46,488 nucleotides of DNA from Gemmatimonadota bacterium (lineage in GTDB: Bacteria > Gemmatimonadota > Gemmatimonadetes > Gemmatimonadales > GWC2-71-9): NCBI GenBank assembly GCA_003220935.1, contig QHTT01000084.1, positions 1 through 46,488 on the forward strand, written 5' to 3'. Positions 23,769-32,243 of the stretch are shown piece after piece. Under the pieces are notes generated by a model. That model had not been told where the DNA came from. It saw nothing but the letters and a program-made list of their open reading frames with translations, and made no database searches. The stretch's first letter is position 1. Every line of letters begins with the position of its first letter. The position numbers and the translations under genes are program-made.

Positions 23769-24433
23769 AAGGATTCTACGTGCTGCTCGCCGCGGTGGCG
23801 GTGATCGGCGGTGGGGTCATCTGGTACGGCTCGCGGGGCACACCGGCGGCCGCGCCCGCCGCGAGCGCGCTGCCGCCCCTCCCCGCAACCGACGGCTTTC
23901 GCGGCTTCACGCTCGGCGCAGACGCCGCCCCAATCGAGGTGACCGAATACTCCGACTTCGAGTGTCCGTATTGCGCGTCGTTCGCGACCGTGCAGATGCC
24001 CGTGATCCGCGAGCAGCTCATCGCGACGGGGAAGGTGCGCTGGCGGTATCGGGATTTCCCCCTTCCCACCCACCAGTACTCGCGCTACGCCGCGCTCGCG
24101 GCGCAGTGCGCCGGTGAGCAAGGAAAGTTCTGGGAGATGCACGATCAGCTCTTCAGCAACCACCAATGGGCGCAGACCGGCAAGAATCCGCGCTCCTTGT
24201 TCCGGGACTTCGCCAAGAGTGCCGGCCTCGACCTCGACAAGTACGACGCCTGCATCGACGGGCAGCGTTACGCCGGCCGCATCCAGGCGAGTCTCCAGGA
24301 GGGCGAGGCGCTCGGCATCGGCGGTACACCGACGTTCTTCGTGAACGGCAAGCGGTTCGACGGACACCCCACCTCCGACGCGTTCAAGGCCCTGGTCGAC
24401 AGCCTGGCGAAACAAACGAAACCGCGGAAGTGA
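23765..24433 (+). CDS. DsbA/BdbD-type membrane-anchored thiol oxidoreductase
   Basis: The protein has 222 residues. A single N-terminal helix (FYVLLAAVAVIGGGVIW) anchors it with the domain outside. The thioredoxin domain has the active site FECPYCASF (Cys67, Cys70), a helical insertion, and the cis-Pro loop GIGGTPTFFVNGKRF. It introduces disulfides in exported proteins. The next gene encodes a VKOR-family membrane protein, the usual partner that reoxidises DsbA in organisms without DsbB. Both overlaps are ATGA or GTGA. Confidence 0.93.
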   Translation: MKGFYVLLAAVAVIGGGVIWYGSRGTPAAAPAASALPPLPATDGFRGFTLGADAAPIEVTEYSDFECPYCASFATVQMPVIREQLIATGKVRWRYRDFPLPTHQYSRYAALAAQCAGEQGKFWEMHDQLFSNHQWAQTGKNPRSLFRDFAKSAGLDLDKYDACIDGQRYAGRIQASLQEGEALGIGGTPTFFVNGKRFDGHPTSDAFKALVDSLAKQTKPRK

Positions 24434-24852
24434 TACGGCGCCGGCAGGCGATCGTGGTCCTGGCCCTGGTGGGGCTGCTGGTCGCGACCTACTTGTGGCT
24501 GTACAAGATCGGCGTGATCGGCGTGCTGCAGTGCGGCACGGGCAGCTGTGAGGCCGTGCAGACCAGCCGCTACGCGGTCGTCTTCGGAGTCCCCGTGGCC
24601 CTCGTCGGCGTGGCGGGCTACGCAGTGCTCTTCGCCGTGGGGCTCGTCGGCCTGCAGCCGGCGTTCGCTGCGGATCGTCGCATCACGCTCGCGCTGGCGG
24701 CGCTGTCCACCGCCGGGCTCGGGTTCACGCTGTACCTGACCTACCTCGAGCTGTTCGTGCTGCACGCGGTCTGCCGCTGGTGTGTCGCTTCCGCGGCAGT
24801 CATCACGGCGATCTGGACGCTCTCGATCCACACGGTGCGGCCCAACCGTTGA
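24430..24852 (+). CDS. Vitamin K epoxide reductase (VKOR) family protein
   Basis: The protein has 140 residues and four transmembrane helices. It contains the loop Cys pair CGTGSC (Cys35, Cys40) and the active-site CRWC (Cys115, Cys118) near the end of a helix. VKOR uses quinone to reoxidise DsbA-like partners. It starts at GTG 24430, overlapping the DsbA stop by four bases. This is a stand-alone VKOR without a fused thioredoxin domain, matching the separate DsbA gene upstream. Confidence 0.92.
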   Translation: MIRRRQAIVVLALVGLLVATYLWLYKIGVIGVLQCGTGSCEAVQTSRYAVVFGVPVALVGVAGYAVLFAVGLVGLQPAFAADRRITLALAALSTAGLGFTLYLTYLELFVLHAVCRWCVASAAVITAIWTLSIHTVRPNR

Positions 24853-24899
24853 TTCGGCTCAAGTTTACGACGGTGCACTCCGCGACTGCCCCGACCGGC

Positions 24900-24905
24900 T
24901 AGTAT
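24900..24905 (+). promoter_or_regulatory. -10-like TAGTAT eight bases before the kup ATG
   Basis: TAGTAT ends eight bases before ATG 24914 with no Shine-Dalgarno sequence in between. No clear -35 box. It would give an almost leaderless kup transcript. Confidence 0.35.
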
Positions 24906-24913
24906 TCAGCGCC

Positions 24914-26812
24914 ATGACCCCACGTTCGGAGCCTGGGACCGCCCCGCGTGGTCGCTATCTGCTCACGTTGGCGCTTGCCGCCTTGGGGGTCGTATACGGC
25001 GACATCGGGACGAGCCCGCTGTACGCACTTCGCGAGTCGTTCTACGGCCAGCACGGCATCGCCGTCACGCCGGGTAACGTGCTCGGCGTCCTGTCGCTCG
25101 TCTTTTGGTCGCTCGTCATCGTCGTCACGATCAAGTACCACATCGTGATCATCCGCGCCGACAACAAGGGAGAGGGCGGTGTGCTCGCCTTGATGGCGCT
25201 CGTAAACGGCGCCCGCCTGGCTCGAGGCCTCTCGCCCCGCCGCCTTATGATCGTGCTCGGGATCTTCGGGTCGGCGCTGTTGTACGCGGACGGCGGCCTC
25301 ACCCCGGCGATCTCTGTGCTCAGCGCCGTGGAGGGGCTCGAGGTCGCGACCCCGGCGCTGGCCAGCTGGGTGCTACCTGTGACGCTCGTGATCCTTGTCG
25401 GCTTGTTCCTGCTGCAGAGCCGCGGGACGGCGCGCATCGGCGCCCTATTCGGTCCCGTAATGCTCGTCTGGTTTGCCACGCTCGGGGTCCTCGGGTTGAG
25501 CGAGATCGTGCACCAGCCGGCGGTGCTGGCCGCCGTGTCGCCCCACCACGCCGTCCGCTTTTTTGCAGAAGCCCCGGGCCGGGGCCTCATCGTGTTGGGT
25601 GCGGTGTTCCTGGTGGTGACAGGTGGCGAAGCGCTGTACGCGGACCTCGGCCACTTCGGCCATCGTGCGATCCAAATCGCGTGGTTCAGCGTCACGTTCC
25701 CGGGCCTCCTGCTCAACTATTTCGGGCAGGGCGCGCTGCTGCTGCGGAATCCAGCCGCGGCCGAGAACCCCTTCTACCATCTGGCTCCGGGCTGGGCCCT
25801 GTACCCGTTGATCGCCCTTGCGACCGCCGCGGCCGTCATCGCCTCGCAGGCGGTGATCTCCGGCGCCTTCTCCCTGACGCGCCAGGCGGTGCAGCTCGGG
25901 TACAGCCCCCGGCTCCAGATCGAGCACACGTCGTCGCGCACGATCGGCCAGATCTACGTGCCCCTCGTCAACTGGGGGCTGATGCTGCTCACCTGCGTCC
26001 TGGTGCTCAGCTTCGAGACCTCGAGCCGCATCGCCGGTGCCTACGGCGTGGCCATTTCGGCCCTGATGCTCATCACGACCCTGATGTTCTACGTGATGAG
26101 CCGGGAGGTGTGGCACTGGCGCTTCCCGCGTGCCGCCAGCGTCGCGGCGTTGTTTCTGGTGGTGGACGTGCTGTTTGTCTTCGCGAACGCGCTGAAGATC
26201 CGCTACGGCGGTTGGGTGCCGCTTGCGATCGCTGCGACGCTGTTCACGTTGATGACCACGTGGAAGAGCGGACGCGAGGTCCTCGCGAAGCGCATGCAGG
26301 AGAAGACCGTCGCGCTCAAGATGCTGCTCGCCGATCTCGCGGCCGAGCCGCCGCTGCGCGTGCCCGGGACTGCGGTGTTCTTGTATGGCACCACCGACGG
26401 CACCCCACCGGCGCTGGTGCACAACCTCGCGCATAACAAGGTGCTGCACGAGCGGATCGTGTTCCTGACGATGGTAACCGAGGACGTGCCCCACGTCCTG
26501 CCCGCAGAGCGCGTGACCGTGAAACCCCTGGGGAAGGGCTTCTACCAAGTGATCGCCCGCTACGGGTTCATGGACGATCCGGACATCGAGGACGTCCTGG
26601 CGGCTTGTCAGGTGAAGTCGCTCGACATCCCCATCGCCGGAACGACGTTCTTCCTCGGGCGCGAGACCCTCGTCGCCTCCGATCGTCCCGGCATGGCCCA
26701 GTGGCGTGAGTCGCTGTTCGCGTTCATGTCACGCAACGCGCTGCGGGCGACCGCGTTCTTCAAGATCCCGGCGGACCAGGTATTCGAGGTGGGCGCGCAG
26801 GTGGAGCTGTAA
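24914..26812 (+). CDS. kup: Kup-type low-affinity potassium transporter
   Basis: The protein has 632 residues and about 12 transmembrane helices followed by a soluble C-terminal domain. Family landmarks are GVVYGDIGTSPLYALRE near the start, IIRADNKGEGGVLALMAL, YADGGLTPAISVLSAVEGLE, TGGEALYADLGHFG and NYFGQGALLL. It imports K+ with protons across the inner membrane. No regulator is linked. The start ATG is chosen because it places the conserved first helix at the usual distance. A strong hairpin follows its stop. Confidence 0.95.
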   Translation: MTPRSEPGTAPRGRYLLTLALAALGVVYGDIGTSPLYALRESFYGQHGIAVTPGNVLGVLSLVFWSLVIVVTIKYHIVIIRADNKGEGGVLALMALVNGARLARGLSPRRLMIVLGIFGSALLYADGGLTPAISVLSAVEGLEVATPALASWVLPVTLVILVGLFLLQSRGTARIGALFGPVMLVWFATLGVLGLSEIVHQPAVLAAVSPHHAVRFFAEAPGRGLIVLGAVFLVVTGGEALYADLGHFGHRAIQIAWFSVTFPGLLLNYFGQGALLLRNPAAAENPFYHLAPGWALYPLIALATAAAVIASQAVISGAFSLTRQAVQLGYSPRLQIEHTSSRTIGQIYVPLVNWGLMLLTCVLVLSFETSSRIAGAYGVAISALMLITTLMFYVMSREVWHWRFPRAASVAALFLVVDVLFVFANALKIRYGGWVPLAIAATLFTLMTTWKSGREVLAKRMQEKTVALKMLLADLAAEPPLRVPGTAVFLYGTTDGTPPALVHNLAHNKVLHERIVFLTMVTEDVPHVLPAERVTVKPLGKGFYQVIARYGFMDDPDIEDVLAACQVKSLDIPIAGTTFFLGRETLVASDRPGMAQWRESLFAFMSRNALRATAFFKIPADQVFEVGAQVEL

Positions 26813-26813
26813 C

Positions 26814-26890
26814 AGCAGCTGAACGACCCAGGCCCCACGAAGCGACTGCGTATTCTTGTCGCGGCGTGGGGCCTGGGTCGTTCGGCTGCT
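26814..26890. terminator. Long bidirectional hairpin between kup and acs
   Basis: The arms 26814-26839 and 26865-26890 are 26 bases each and pair completely apart from one T-G wobble on the plus strand. The 25-base loop holds a further GCGAC/GTCGC pairing, so the total stem is about 31 bp. The plus side is followed by TTTATT. It fills the whole gap between the two convergent stop codons. Confidence 0.8.
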
Positions 26891-28996
26891 TTATTCGACC
26901 TGGCCGAACTTCGCGATGTCCTCCGGCAATGCTTCTTGTGTTGTGACGGTCTCTTTGCCCTGCACCATCGTCCGGATCTGCTCGACCACATCCGGGTTCG
27001 CGAGAGTGGTCACGTCGCCGACATCTCTACGATTCGAGATTGCCGCGAGCACGCGGCGCATGATCTTCCCGGAGCGCGTCTTGGGCATATCCGGCACGAT
27101 GTAGACGTGCTTGGGTCGCGCGATCTTGCCGATCACCTCTTCGTTCGCCTTGATCACGCGGTCCACGATGTCCTGGCTCGCCTTCACCCCGGGCTTGACC
27201 GCGACGTACACCTCGGGCACGCGTCCCTTCAGCTCGTCCTGGACAGGCACCACGGCGGCCTCGGCGATCTCCGGGACTGTGAGACAGGCGGACTCGATCT
27301 CCTTCGTGCCGAGGCGGTGGCCGGCCACATTGATCACGTCGTCGATGCGGCCGAGGATGCGGTAATAGCCATCTGCCGCCTGCACCGCGCCATCGCCGCA
27401 CATGAAGGGCCAGTCGCGCCAGTCCTTGCTCCGGGGATTCGTGTTGTACTTGGCGAAATAGGTCTTGACGTAGCGGTCGCGGTCGCCCCAGATCGTCTGC
27501 ATGATGCCCGGCCACGGATTGCGGATGCAGATGTTGCCGGCTTTGCCGGAGCCCTTGGGAACCTCGGCGCCGGTCTCGTCATAGATGACCGGATGAATCC
27601 CCGGCGCGGCGGGGCCGCAGCTGCCCGGCTTCATCGGATGAATCGCCGGCATGGTCGTGCCGAGAAAGCCGCCGGTTTCGGTCATCCACCATGTATCGGT
27701 AATCACGGCTTCGCGCTTGCCGACCTCGTCGTAGTACCAGCGCCACGCCTCCGGTTCGATGGGCTCTCCTACCGTCGTCATCGATTTGAAATGGTACTTG
27801 TACTTGCGGGGTTCTTGAGGACCGAGTTTTCGCAGCATGCGGACGGCCGTCGGCGCGGTATGGAAAATAGTCACGCCCAAACGCTCGGCGAGCCGCCAGG
27901 GCCGCCCCGCGTCCGGATAAGTCGGCACCCCTTCATACAGCACGCTCGTCGCCGCGATCGCCAGGGGACCGTAGACGATGTAGGAATGCCCGGTGATCCA
28001 GCCGATGTCCGCCATGCACCAATAGACGTCCTCCGGATGAATGTCGAGAATCCATTTGGACGTGCCGGTCACGTAGGCCAAGTAGCCCGCGATGCTGTGT
28101 TGTGCGCCCTTGGGTTTCCCCGTAGTGCCGCTCGAGTACATCAAGAACAGTGGCCCCTCCGACGGCAAGGCCACGGGTTCGACTTTCTTGCCCTTGTACT
28201 CTTTGAGCAGGTCGTTCACGAAGAAATCGCGGCCCGGAACCATCGGCGTCTTGGCGGAATACTTTCCGGGATAACGCTGCCACACCAAGACCTTGTCCAC
28301 GTCCTGTCCCAGGTCTTTCGCCGTCCGCACCGCGATGTCCGCATTCGCCTTGTGATCGACGAGCGTGCCATTGCGCCAGTAGCTGTCCATGGTAATCAGC
28401 ACGCGGCTGCCCGAATCTTGAATGCGCGAGCCGCACGCCTGACCGCTGAACCCGCCGAAGACCTGCGAGTGGATGATTCCCAGTCGCGCACACGCCAGCA
28501 TCGTGATCGGCAGCTCCGGGACCATTGGCATGTGAAAGGTGACGCGGTCACCCGCCTTGAGGCCCAAGCCGCGCAGCAGGGCCGCCGCTTCATTAACGCG
28601 GGTGTGTAGCTCCTGATACTTGATGATCACATCCGGCTCTGCTTCTGGTTCGGGCACGAAAATGAAGGCTGCCTTGTCCCCGTATTTGGTCAGATGACGG
28701 TCCACGCAGTTGTACGACGCATTGATCTTGCCACCGACGAACCATTTCCAGAACGGCGCGTCGCTGGTATCGAGGACGGTGTGATATGGCTCGAACCAGG
28801 TCAGCATATCCGCATATTCTCTGAAGCAATCCGGAAACTTGTCGAGCCCGAACTTTTCGAACACGTGCGGGTCCCGCATGTTGGCCTGTGCCTTGAACTT
28901 CTCGGAAGGCTGATAGTACTCCTCTTCCTTCCAGTGCACGGCGATCTGCGCTTCGCTGACCTCGGTGAGCTCCGTCTTTTCGATTGCCTTTGCCAT
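26891..28996 (-). CDS. acs: Acetyl-CoA synthetase (AMP-forming)
   Basis: The protein has 701 residues. It activates acetate with ATP and CoA. Visible motifs: the P-loop YSSGTTGKPKGAQ, MADIGWITGHSY, TDTWWMTETGG (core A5), YYRILGRIDDVINVAGHRLGTKEIE (A8) and the C-terminal KTRSGKIMRR holding the catalytic, acetylation-prone Lys. ATG 28996 has GAAGG nine bases upstream. The gene is visibly less GC-rich than its neighbours (48-62% in four 60-base rows that I counted by hand, against 65-70% in hemB) and uses more A/T third bases, which suggests acquisition by transfer. Confidence 0.93.
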   Translation of the reverse strand: MAKAIEKTELTEVSEAQIAVHWKEEEYYQPSEKFKAQANMRDPHVFEKFGLDKFPDCFREYADMLTWFEPYHTVLDTSDAPFWKWFVGGKINASYNCVDRHLTKYGDKAAFIFVPEPEAEPDVIIKYQELHTRVNEAAALLRGLGLKAGDRVTFHMPMVPELPITMLACARLGIIHSQVFGGFSGQACGSRIQDSGSRVLITMDSYWRNGTLVDHKANADIAVRTAKDLGQDVDKVLVWQRYPGKYSAKTPMVPGRDFFVNDLLKEYKGKKVEPVALPSEGPLFLMYSSGTTGKPKGAQHSIAGYLAYVTGTSKWILDIHPEDVYWCMADIGWITGHSYIVYGPLAIAATSVLYEGVPTYPDAGRPWRLAERLGVTIFHTAPTAVRMLRKLGPQEPRKYKYHFKSMTTVGEPIEPEAWRWYYDEVGKREAVITDTWWMTETGGFLGTTMPAIHPMKPGSCGPAAPGIHPVIYDETGAEVPKGSGKAGNICIRNPWPGIMQTIWGDRDRYVKTYFAKYNTNPRSKDWRDWPFMCGDGAVQAADGYYRILGRIDDVINVAGHRLGTKEIESACLTVPEIAEAAVVPVQDELKGRVPEVYVAVKPGVKASQDIVDRVIKANEEVIGKIARPKHVYIVPDMPKTRSGKIMRRVLAAISNRRDVGDVTTLANPDVVEQIRTMVQGKETVTTQEALPEDIAKFGQVE

Positions 28997-29280
28997 GTGG
29001 GTTGCCTTCAAGATGCCGGAGTTTCGGTTGGTCGATTGTCCGTACGGGTGGTCTGTTCCGTAAAGGTATGCCCCTTGCTGGTAACGTGGTCAAGGAGGTG
29101 TCGCCGCCTTGCAATATGCGCCGCGCCACTCGGTCTGCGGCACGGCCCGGCGTGGGGGCGCCCACGACGACTTTGACAACCGGTTGAGGAGCCGCAGCTT
29201 AGCTCTGTCCGCCCGGGGGTGGCACCGGAGTCGCATAGCCGTATTGGCGCCGATTACTGGAGCCGACAGTGGAGGAAGCG
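28997..29280. other. Divergent intergenic region between acs and the STAS gene
   Basis: These 284 bases hold the promoters for both genes. A perfect -35 box TTGACA lies on the plus strand at 29173-29178, but the -10 candidates downstream (TTAGCT near 29199) are poor and too far. AAGGAGGTGTCG near 29091 resembles a ribosome site without a convincing ORF behind it. I see no repeat or RNA gene. Confidence 0.3.
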
Positions 29281-29598
29281 ATGACGATGTCCACGCACCC
29301 AACCGAAAAAGTCCTGGCCGCCCCCGAGGAGCTGGGCCTCGACTCGCGGACTGCGTTCCGCCGCGCCGCCGGCGAGCTGCTGGCACAGCTCGAGGAAGGA
29401 ACGGGACGATTGGTCATCGACCTGTCGGGGACCCGCCAAGTCGACAGCGCGGGGCTGGGCGCACTGATGCTGATTCAGCGCAAGGCAGCGGAGCGCCGCC
29501 TGGCGGTGTGCCTGCGGGGAGCGAATGAGGAGCTGCGCTTCCTGTTGGTACTCACCAAGCTGGACGACTTGTTCGAGCTGGAGAGCGGCGGGGCCTGA
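29281..29598 (+). CDS. STAS-domain anti-sigma factor antagonist
   Basis: The protein has 105 residues, a single STAS domain. The phosphorylatable serine lies in LVIDLSGTRQVDSAGLGALMLIQRKA (Ser56). Family members bind and release anti-sigma kinases of the SpoIIAB/RsbW type or act as signalling scaffolds. No such kinase gene is adjacent. GTGGAGG precedes ATG 29281; GTG 29269 and ATG 29287 are alternatives. It is followed by a receiver-only protein and the ccm genes. Confidence 0.9.
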   Translation: MTMSTHPTEKVLAAPEELGLDSRTAFRRAAGELLAQLEEGTGRLVIDLSGTRQVDSAGLGALMLIQRKAAERRLAVCLRGANEELRFLLVLTKLDDLFELESGGA

Positions 29599-29632
29599 GC
29601 GCCCGCGCCGTAGACGTCGAGGGTCGCCCGCA

Positions 29633-29638
29633 TATATT
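29633..29638 (+). promoter_or_regulatory. -10-like TATATT before the receiver gene
   Basis: TATATT ends eight bases before ATG 29647. The sequence between (GCCCCACC) has no Shine-Dalgarno character. The receiver-ccm operon may therefore start with a leaderless gene. Confidence 0.4.
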
Positions 29639-29646
29639 GCCCCACC

Positions 29647-30021
29647 ATGCGGGCTCCCCCTCCCCCGACGCGGCGCAAAGTACTGTTCGTCGAGGATGAG
29701 GTGGCGCTGCGGCGGACCTATGACCGATTCTTCGCCGATCGGTACGAGGTTGCCTTCGCCGCGAGCGGGAGCGAGGCCCGCGGGCAGCTCGAAGCATTCC
29801 GCCCCGAAGTCCTGGTGCTCGACCTCCGCCTCCCGGACACCGATGGCGTGACTCTGCTCCAGGAGATCCGCGCCTCCCATCCCGCCCTCCCGGTGATCGT
29901 GACGACCTCCTACGTGAGCATGGAGCCGCTGATCAACGTGCTCGACCTCGGGCACTCGGGGTATCTCGTCAAGCCGTTCGATATGGAAGACCTGGCCGCG
30001 CGTATCGATGCTCTCGGCTGA
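29647..30021 (+). CDS. Stand-alone receiver (CheY-like) protein
   Basis: The protein has 124 residues. After a proline-rich start (MRAPPPPTRR) there is a complete receiver domain: VEDE acidic pocket, phosphoacceptor Asp59 in VLVLDLRLPDTDG, Thr/Ser switch in VIVTTSYVS and Lys in GYLVKPFD. No output domain. Its end overlaps the ccmA ATG by 14 bases in a different frame, so it is translated in step with the heme-export genes. It may be a connector of a phosphorelay whose kinase lies elsewhere. Confidence 0.9.
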   Translation: MRAPPPPTRRKVLFVEDEVALRRTYDRFFADRYEVAFAASGSEARGQLEAFRPEVLVLDLRLPDTDGVTLLQEIRASHPALPVIVTTSYVSMEPLINVLDLGHSGYLVKPFDMEDLAARIDALG

Positions 30022-30712
30022 AGGGCTGCGACACGCCTTCGGAACCGGGGGGGGGCGCGTGGTCGCACTCGACAATGTCTCGTTCAGCCTCGAGGCGGGA
30101 CAAACGCTCGCCATCTTCGGACCGAACGGCGCCGGAAAGACGACGCTCCTCAAGGTACTGGCGGGGCTGATCCGGCCTGACGCCGGGCGGGCCACGGTGG
30201 CCGGCGGGCGGGGAGCGATCGGCTGGATCGGCCATCAATCACACCTCTACGGTCACCTCACCGTGCGCGAGAACCTGCTCTTTTGGGCGGCGCTGTACGC
30301 CGTCCCGGCAGCGACCCGCGCGACGCGAGCGGACGCGACGCTGCGCCAGCTCGGAATCGCGGACCGCGCCGAGCAGGCGGTGTGGTCGCTGTCTCGGGGG
30401 CTGGCGCAACGGGCCGCGATCGCCAAGGCGCTGATCCACGAGCCGCGGGTGCTGCTACTGGACGAGCCGTTCACGGGGCTCGACCTCGCGGCCGCTGCGG
30501 AGTTCCGCGCGCTGCTCGCCCGGTTCCAGGGCGCCGGCCGCGTCGTCGTGTTGGCGACGCACAACGTGGGCGAGGGCGTCGAGCTTGCCACCGACGTGGC
30601 ATTCCAGCGGGGCGGGCGGTTCGTGCACTTCGCGCCGCGGGGCGCGCGCCGCCCGGCACAGATCGCCGAGGAGTACCGTCGCGCAGTGGGGGAGAAGGAG
30701 GCCGATGGCTGA
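30008..30712 (+). CDS. ccmA: Heme exporter ATP-binding protein CcmA
   Basis: The protein has 234 residues. Walker A GPNGAGKTT (38-46), Q-loop GHQSHLYG, signature LSRGLAQRAAIAKAL, Walker B RVLLLDEPFTGLD and the H-loop in VVLATHNVGEG. With CcmB and CcmC it forms the system I cytochrome c maturation machinery that releases holo-CcmE or heme at the inner membrane. No ccmE, ccmF or ccmH lies in this window. It overlaps ccmB by eight bases. Confidence 0.88.
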   Translation: MLSAEGLRHAFGTGGGRVVALDNVSFSLEAGQTLAIFGPNGAGKTTLLKVLAGLIRPDAGRATVAGGRGAIGWIGHQSHLYGHLTVRENLLFWAALYAVPAATRATRADATLRQLGIADRAEQAVWSLSRGLAQRAAIAKALIHEPRVLLLDEPFTGLDLAAAAEFRALLARFQGAGRVVVLATHNVGEGVELATDVAFQRGGRFVHFAPRGARRPAQIAEEYRRAVGEKEADG

Positions 30713-31385
30713 CCTGCTGCGACAGGCGTGGACCGTCGCGCGTAAGGATCTCCTGCTCGAGTTCCGCACGCGCACGGCCCTCGTCTCCGCGCTCGTATTC
30801 TCGGCGCTCGTGCTCACCATGTTCAACTTCGGACGCGATCCGACGGCCGTGGCGACAATCGACCTCGCCCCCACGATCCTGTGGGTGACGTTCACATTCG
30901 CCGCGATGCTCGCGCTCAATCGCGCGTTCCAGCTGGAGCTCGAGAACCAGGCGCTCGAAGGCCTGCTCGTGTCGCCGCTGAGTCGCACCAGTCTGTATTG
31001 GGGCAAGCTGCTCGCGAATCTCGTGTTCGTCGCGCTAGTGGAGGCCGTCGGGTTACCGCTGTTCGTGCTGTTCTTCGACGTGCCGGTGGGTCGGGTGCTG
31101 CTCCCCCTGGTCGGCGTGATCGCGCTCGCCACGATCGGATTCGTGGCGGTGGGGACGCTGTTCAGCGCGCTCGTCATCCGCACCCGCTTCGCCGAGCTGT
31201 TGCTCGTCGTGCTGCTGTTGCCGTTCCTCGTCCCGCCGCTGATCGGCGCGGTGCAGGTGACGGCACGGCTCTTGGGTGGGCGTCCCTTGAGCGAGGCCGC
31301 CGGGTGGTTTAGGTTGCTGGCCGCTTACGACATCGGGTTCGTGTCGCTCGCCACCCTGCTCTTCCCGTTCACGGTAGACGAATGA
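30705..31385 (+). CDS. ccmB: Heme exporter membrane subunit CcmB
   Basis: The protein has 226 residues with six hydrophobic helices. It opens LLRQAWTVARKDLLLEFRTRTALVSALVFSALVL and has ALNRAFQLELENQALEGLLVSPLSRTSLYWGKLLANL, the CcmB signature. ATG 30705 has GGAGAAGGAGGCC upstream and starts within the end of ccmA. It ends with ATGA coupling to ccmC. Confidence 0.92.
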   Translation: MADLLRQAWTVARKDLLLEFRTRTALVSALVFSALVLTMFNFGRDPTAVATIDLAPTILWVTFTFAAMLALNRAFQLELENQALEGLLVSPLSRTSLYWGKLLANLVFVALVEAVGLPLFVLFFDVPVGRVLLPLVGVIALATIGFVAVGTLFSALVIRTRFAELLLVVLLLPFLVPPLIGAVQVTARLLGGRPLSEAAGWFRLLAAYDIGFVSLATLLFPFTVDE

Positions 31386-32053
31386 GCCTGGCGCACAAAG
31401 GCCGCCGGATCACGCTGTTGGGGCTGGTGCTGCTGGCCGGCGTGTACGTGCGGGCGCTCGCCTTCACGCCGCTGGAGCGCTTCCAAGGGCCCGCCCAAAA
31501 AATCTTCTACCTGCATGTGCCCGCCGCCTGGTCGGCGATGCTCGCCATGGGGCTGGTGGGACTCTGCAGCATTCTCTACCTGATCGTGAAGGACCTGCGG
31601 TTCGACCGCTTCGCCGCGGCCTCCGCGGAAGTGGGCACGGCCTTCTCCCTGGTGATGCTGACGACAGGGCCGATCTGGGCCAAGCCGATCTGGGGGACCT
31701 GGTGGACTTGGGACGCCCGGCTGACCCTGACCCTATTCCTCTTCTTCCTTTTTATAGGGTACCTGCTGCTGCGCGGGGCCGTGGTCGAGCCCGGCTTGCG
31801 AGCCCGCTACTCAGCGGTGCTGGGGATCTGCGGGCTGGTCCTGCTCCCCTTCATCCACCTGAGCGTGTACCTGTTCCGCACGCTTCACCCCCAGCCCATT
31901 GTGCTGAAACCGAGCTCGCCCTCGCTGCCGGGGAGCATGCTGGTGACCCTGCTGGTTTCGTTCGCTGTGTTCACACTCCTGTATGTGGGGTTCGTGACGC
32001 AGCGGTACGCCTTGGCACTGCAGCGCGAAGCGCAAGGAAGGGAGCATGCCTGA
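31382..32053 (+). CDS. ccmC: Heme chaperone membrane protein CcmC
   Basis: The protein has 223 residues and six transmembrane helices. The heme-handling tryptophan-rich motif is present as IWGTWWTWDARLT, with flanking His in FYLHVPAAW and PFIHLSVYLFR that ligate heme. It loads heme onto CcmE in the periplasm. The start overlaps ccmB by four bases and the end overlaps ccmD by eight. Confidence 0.94.
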   Translation: MSLAHKGRRITLLGLVLLAGVYVRALAFTPLERFQGPAQKIFYLHVPAAWSAMLAMGLVGLCSILYLIVKDLRFDRFAAASAEVGTAFSLVMLTTGPIWAKPIWGTWWTWDARLTLTLFLFFLFIGYLLLRGAVVEPGLRARYSAVLGICGLVLLPFIHLSVYLFRTLHPQPIVLKPSSPSLPGSMLVTLLVSFAVFTLLYVGFVTQRYALALQREAQGREHA

Positions 32054-32156
32054 CGTGCCCCACAACGGCGCCTACATGGTCGCCGCCTACATCGTGACGG
32101 CGGTGATCCTGCTCGGCTACGCGCTGTCGCTGTACCGGCGGGCCAAACAGCCGTGA
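32046..32156 (+). CDS. ccmD: Heme exporter small subunit CcmD
   Basis: The protein has 36 residues (MPDVPHNGAYMVAAYIV... YRRAKQP) with one transmembrane helix (about 11-28) and a positively charged end, exactly the CcmD type: N-x-x-Y-(V/M)-x-x-x-Y before the helix and RR after it. GGAAGGGAGC gives a ribosome site. It completes the ccmABCD set and overlaps the end of ccmC by eight bases. Confidence 0.88.
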   Translation: MPDVPHNGAYMVAAYIVTAVILLGYALSLYRRAKQP

Positions 32157-32169
32157 TTGAGTGTGATTC

Positions 32170-32243
32170 GAGCGACTGACGGTTGATGAGGGACTGACCG
32201 TTGTGTCATGAGCGACCGACCGTTTGTTATGAGGGACTGAGAG
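32170..32243. repeat. Degenerate 15-mer repeats behind ccmD
   Basis: The motif GAGSGACYGACSGTT occurs at 32170-32184, 32188-32202 and 32210-32224, and partly again at 32231-32243 (GAGGGACTGAGAG), with 18-22 base spacing. The last copy is part of the left arm of the palindromic element that follows. No coding potential. Confidence 0.6.

Noticed and set aside
29173..29204. Standard promoter TTGACA...TTAGCT for the STAS gene
   Set aside because: The -35 is perfect but the best -10 is poor and the 20-base spacing too long; kept only as a remark.
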